DNA from: Theropithecus gelada | Taxonomy: Eukaryota > Chordata > Mammalia > Primates > Cercopithecidae | Assembly (NCBI RefSeq): GCF_003255815.1 | Contig: NC_037668.1 | Span: 19,794,864 to 19,858,863, forward strand | Length of the DNA stretch: 64,000 bases | Reading direction: 5' to 3' | Shown: one piece after another, positions 63,223 to 64,000 of the stretch | How the letters are laid out: the number at the start of each line of letters is the position of its first letter | Position numbering within the stretch: the stretch's first letter is position 1 | The notes under the pieces: model-generated | The model's database searches: none | The model's input: the letters and a program-made list of their open reading frames with translations, nothing else | What the model was told of the DNA's origin: nothing | Translations under genes and position numbers: made by a program

Positions 63223-63914
63223 ATTTTCTCTATTAGAGAAGAGATTGTGGTTTCATTGTGTATTTTGTTTTTGTCTTAAAAAGTGGAAAAATAGCCTGCC
63301 TCTTCTCTACTCTAGGGAAAAACCAGTGTGTGACTACTCCCCCAGGCGGTTATGGAGAGGGCGTCGGGTCCCTGTCCCAGTGCTGAGAAGGGAGCCTCCC
63401 ACGACTACCCGGCAGGGTCCTAGAAATTCCCCACCCTGAAAGCCCTGAGCCTTCTGCTATCAAAGGGGGAGGTTTTTAAAAAATCCCTTAACCTCGGTGC
63501 CTTCCTCTTTTTATTTAGCTCCTTGAGTTGATTCAGCTCTGCAAGAATTGAAGCAGAACTAAATGTCTAATTGTAACACCGTGATTAACCACTTCAGCCG
63601 ACTTTTCTGCCCGAGCTTTGAAAATTCAGTGGTGTTAGTGGTTACCCAGTTAGCTCTCAAGTTATCAGGGTACTCCACAGTGGGGATATACCAGACCACA
63701 AAACCTTTCTAATACTCTACCCTCTTAGAAAAACAGCCACCATCACCAGACAGGTTCAAAAGGAGGAAAGTGACCATGTTTTGTTTACTGTTTTCCAGGT
63801 TTAAGCTGTTACTGTCTTCAGCAAGCCATGCTTTTCATTGCTGGGTTTGTCTGTAGATTTTAGACCCTATTGCTGCTTGAGGCACCTCATCTTAAGTTGG
63901 CAAAAAGGCAGGAC

Positions 63915-64000
63915 GGCTGGGTGTGGTGGCTCACGCCTGTAATCCTAGCACTTTGGGAGGCCGAGGTGGGAGGATTGCTTGAGCTCAGGAATTTGAGACC
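63915..64000 (+). mobile_element. Alu, sense, cut by the window end
   Basis: GGCTGGGTGTGGTGGCTCAC start followed by 70 bases of left monomer. Confidence 0.93.

Larger units (their letters stand above)
61706..64000 (+). other. IL6R: IL6R 3' untranslated region, cut by the window end
   Basis: Sequence after the TAA. Reading by eye, I find no AATAAA or ATTAAA hexamer up to 64000, in line with the roughly 4-kb 3' UTR I recall for human IL6R. It includes one full sense Alu (62908-63222) and the start of a second (63915 onward). 61710-62900 is unique sequence. The true 3' end is outside the window. Confidence 0.8.

Overview
This window is vertebrate nuclear DNA from a primate. It carries nearly all of one gene, IL6R (interleukin-6 receptor alpha chain, CD126), on the + strand. 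I joined ten coding exons by eye. They make one uninterrupted 1407-nt reading frame (468 codons plus stop) with GT-AG junctions and matching phases throughout. The product is a type I membrane protein: signal peptide, Ig-like domain, two-domain cytokine-binding module with WSEWS, stalk, single membrane span and 82-residue tail. It differs from the human protein, as I remember it, at scattered sites (for example Gly-Gly at 23-24, Gly50, Leu71, Val77, Gln137, Pro142, Thr331, Pro334, Ser345). At least three young Alu copies share changes typical of Old World monkey AluYRa-like elements. I therefore infer a cercopithecid (macaque, baboon or relative); the exact species is not resolved.

Layout: 1-3214 is upstream flank with old repeats. 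About 3180-3950 is a TATA-less, GC-rich promoter and CpG-rich region. The 5' UTR starts near 3215 and holds several short upstream ORFs. Exon 1 (3638-3722) encodes the signal peptide. Intron 1 (22.5 kb) contains an antisense processed pseudogene of PSMD8 at 11042-11999 and an unexplained pair of inverted 180-bp repeats. Exon 2 encodes the Ig domain; exons 3-6 encode the cytokine-binding module, with two short introns between exons 4 and 6. The 12-kb intron 6 and the 5- to 10-kb introns 8 and 9 are packed with Alu elements. Intron 9 also holds a class II endogenous-retrovirus solo LTR. Exon 9 (51721-51814) is the transmembrane cassette, and exon 10 holds the tail and the start of a long 3' UTR that runs out of the window.

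How the parts work together: membrane IL-6R binds IL-6 and recruits gp130. The sequence also keeps the two known routes to soluble receptor. One is the proteolytic site region at the start of exon 9 (Pro355/Val356, with Asp358). The other is skipping of the 94-nt exon 9, which shifts exon 10 into a frame ending after ten residues.

About 59 Alu elements, several MIR, L2 and L1M fragments, a Tigger-type DNA transposon and MER5-like pieces account for much of the intronic sequence. I found no second intact protein-coding gene, no CRISPR array, no recognisable tRNA or rRNA gene, and no new multi-gene system. The notable items are local: upstream ORFs, splice-site architecture around the soluble-receptor switch, the inverted repeat pair, odd Alu rearrangements, and the retropseudogene.
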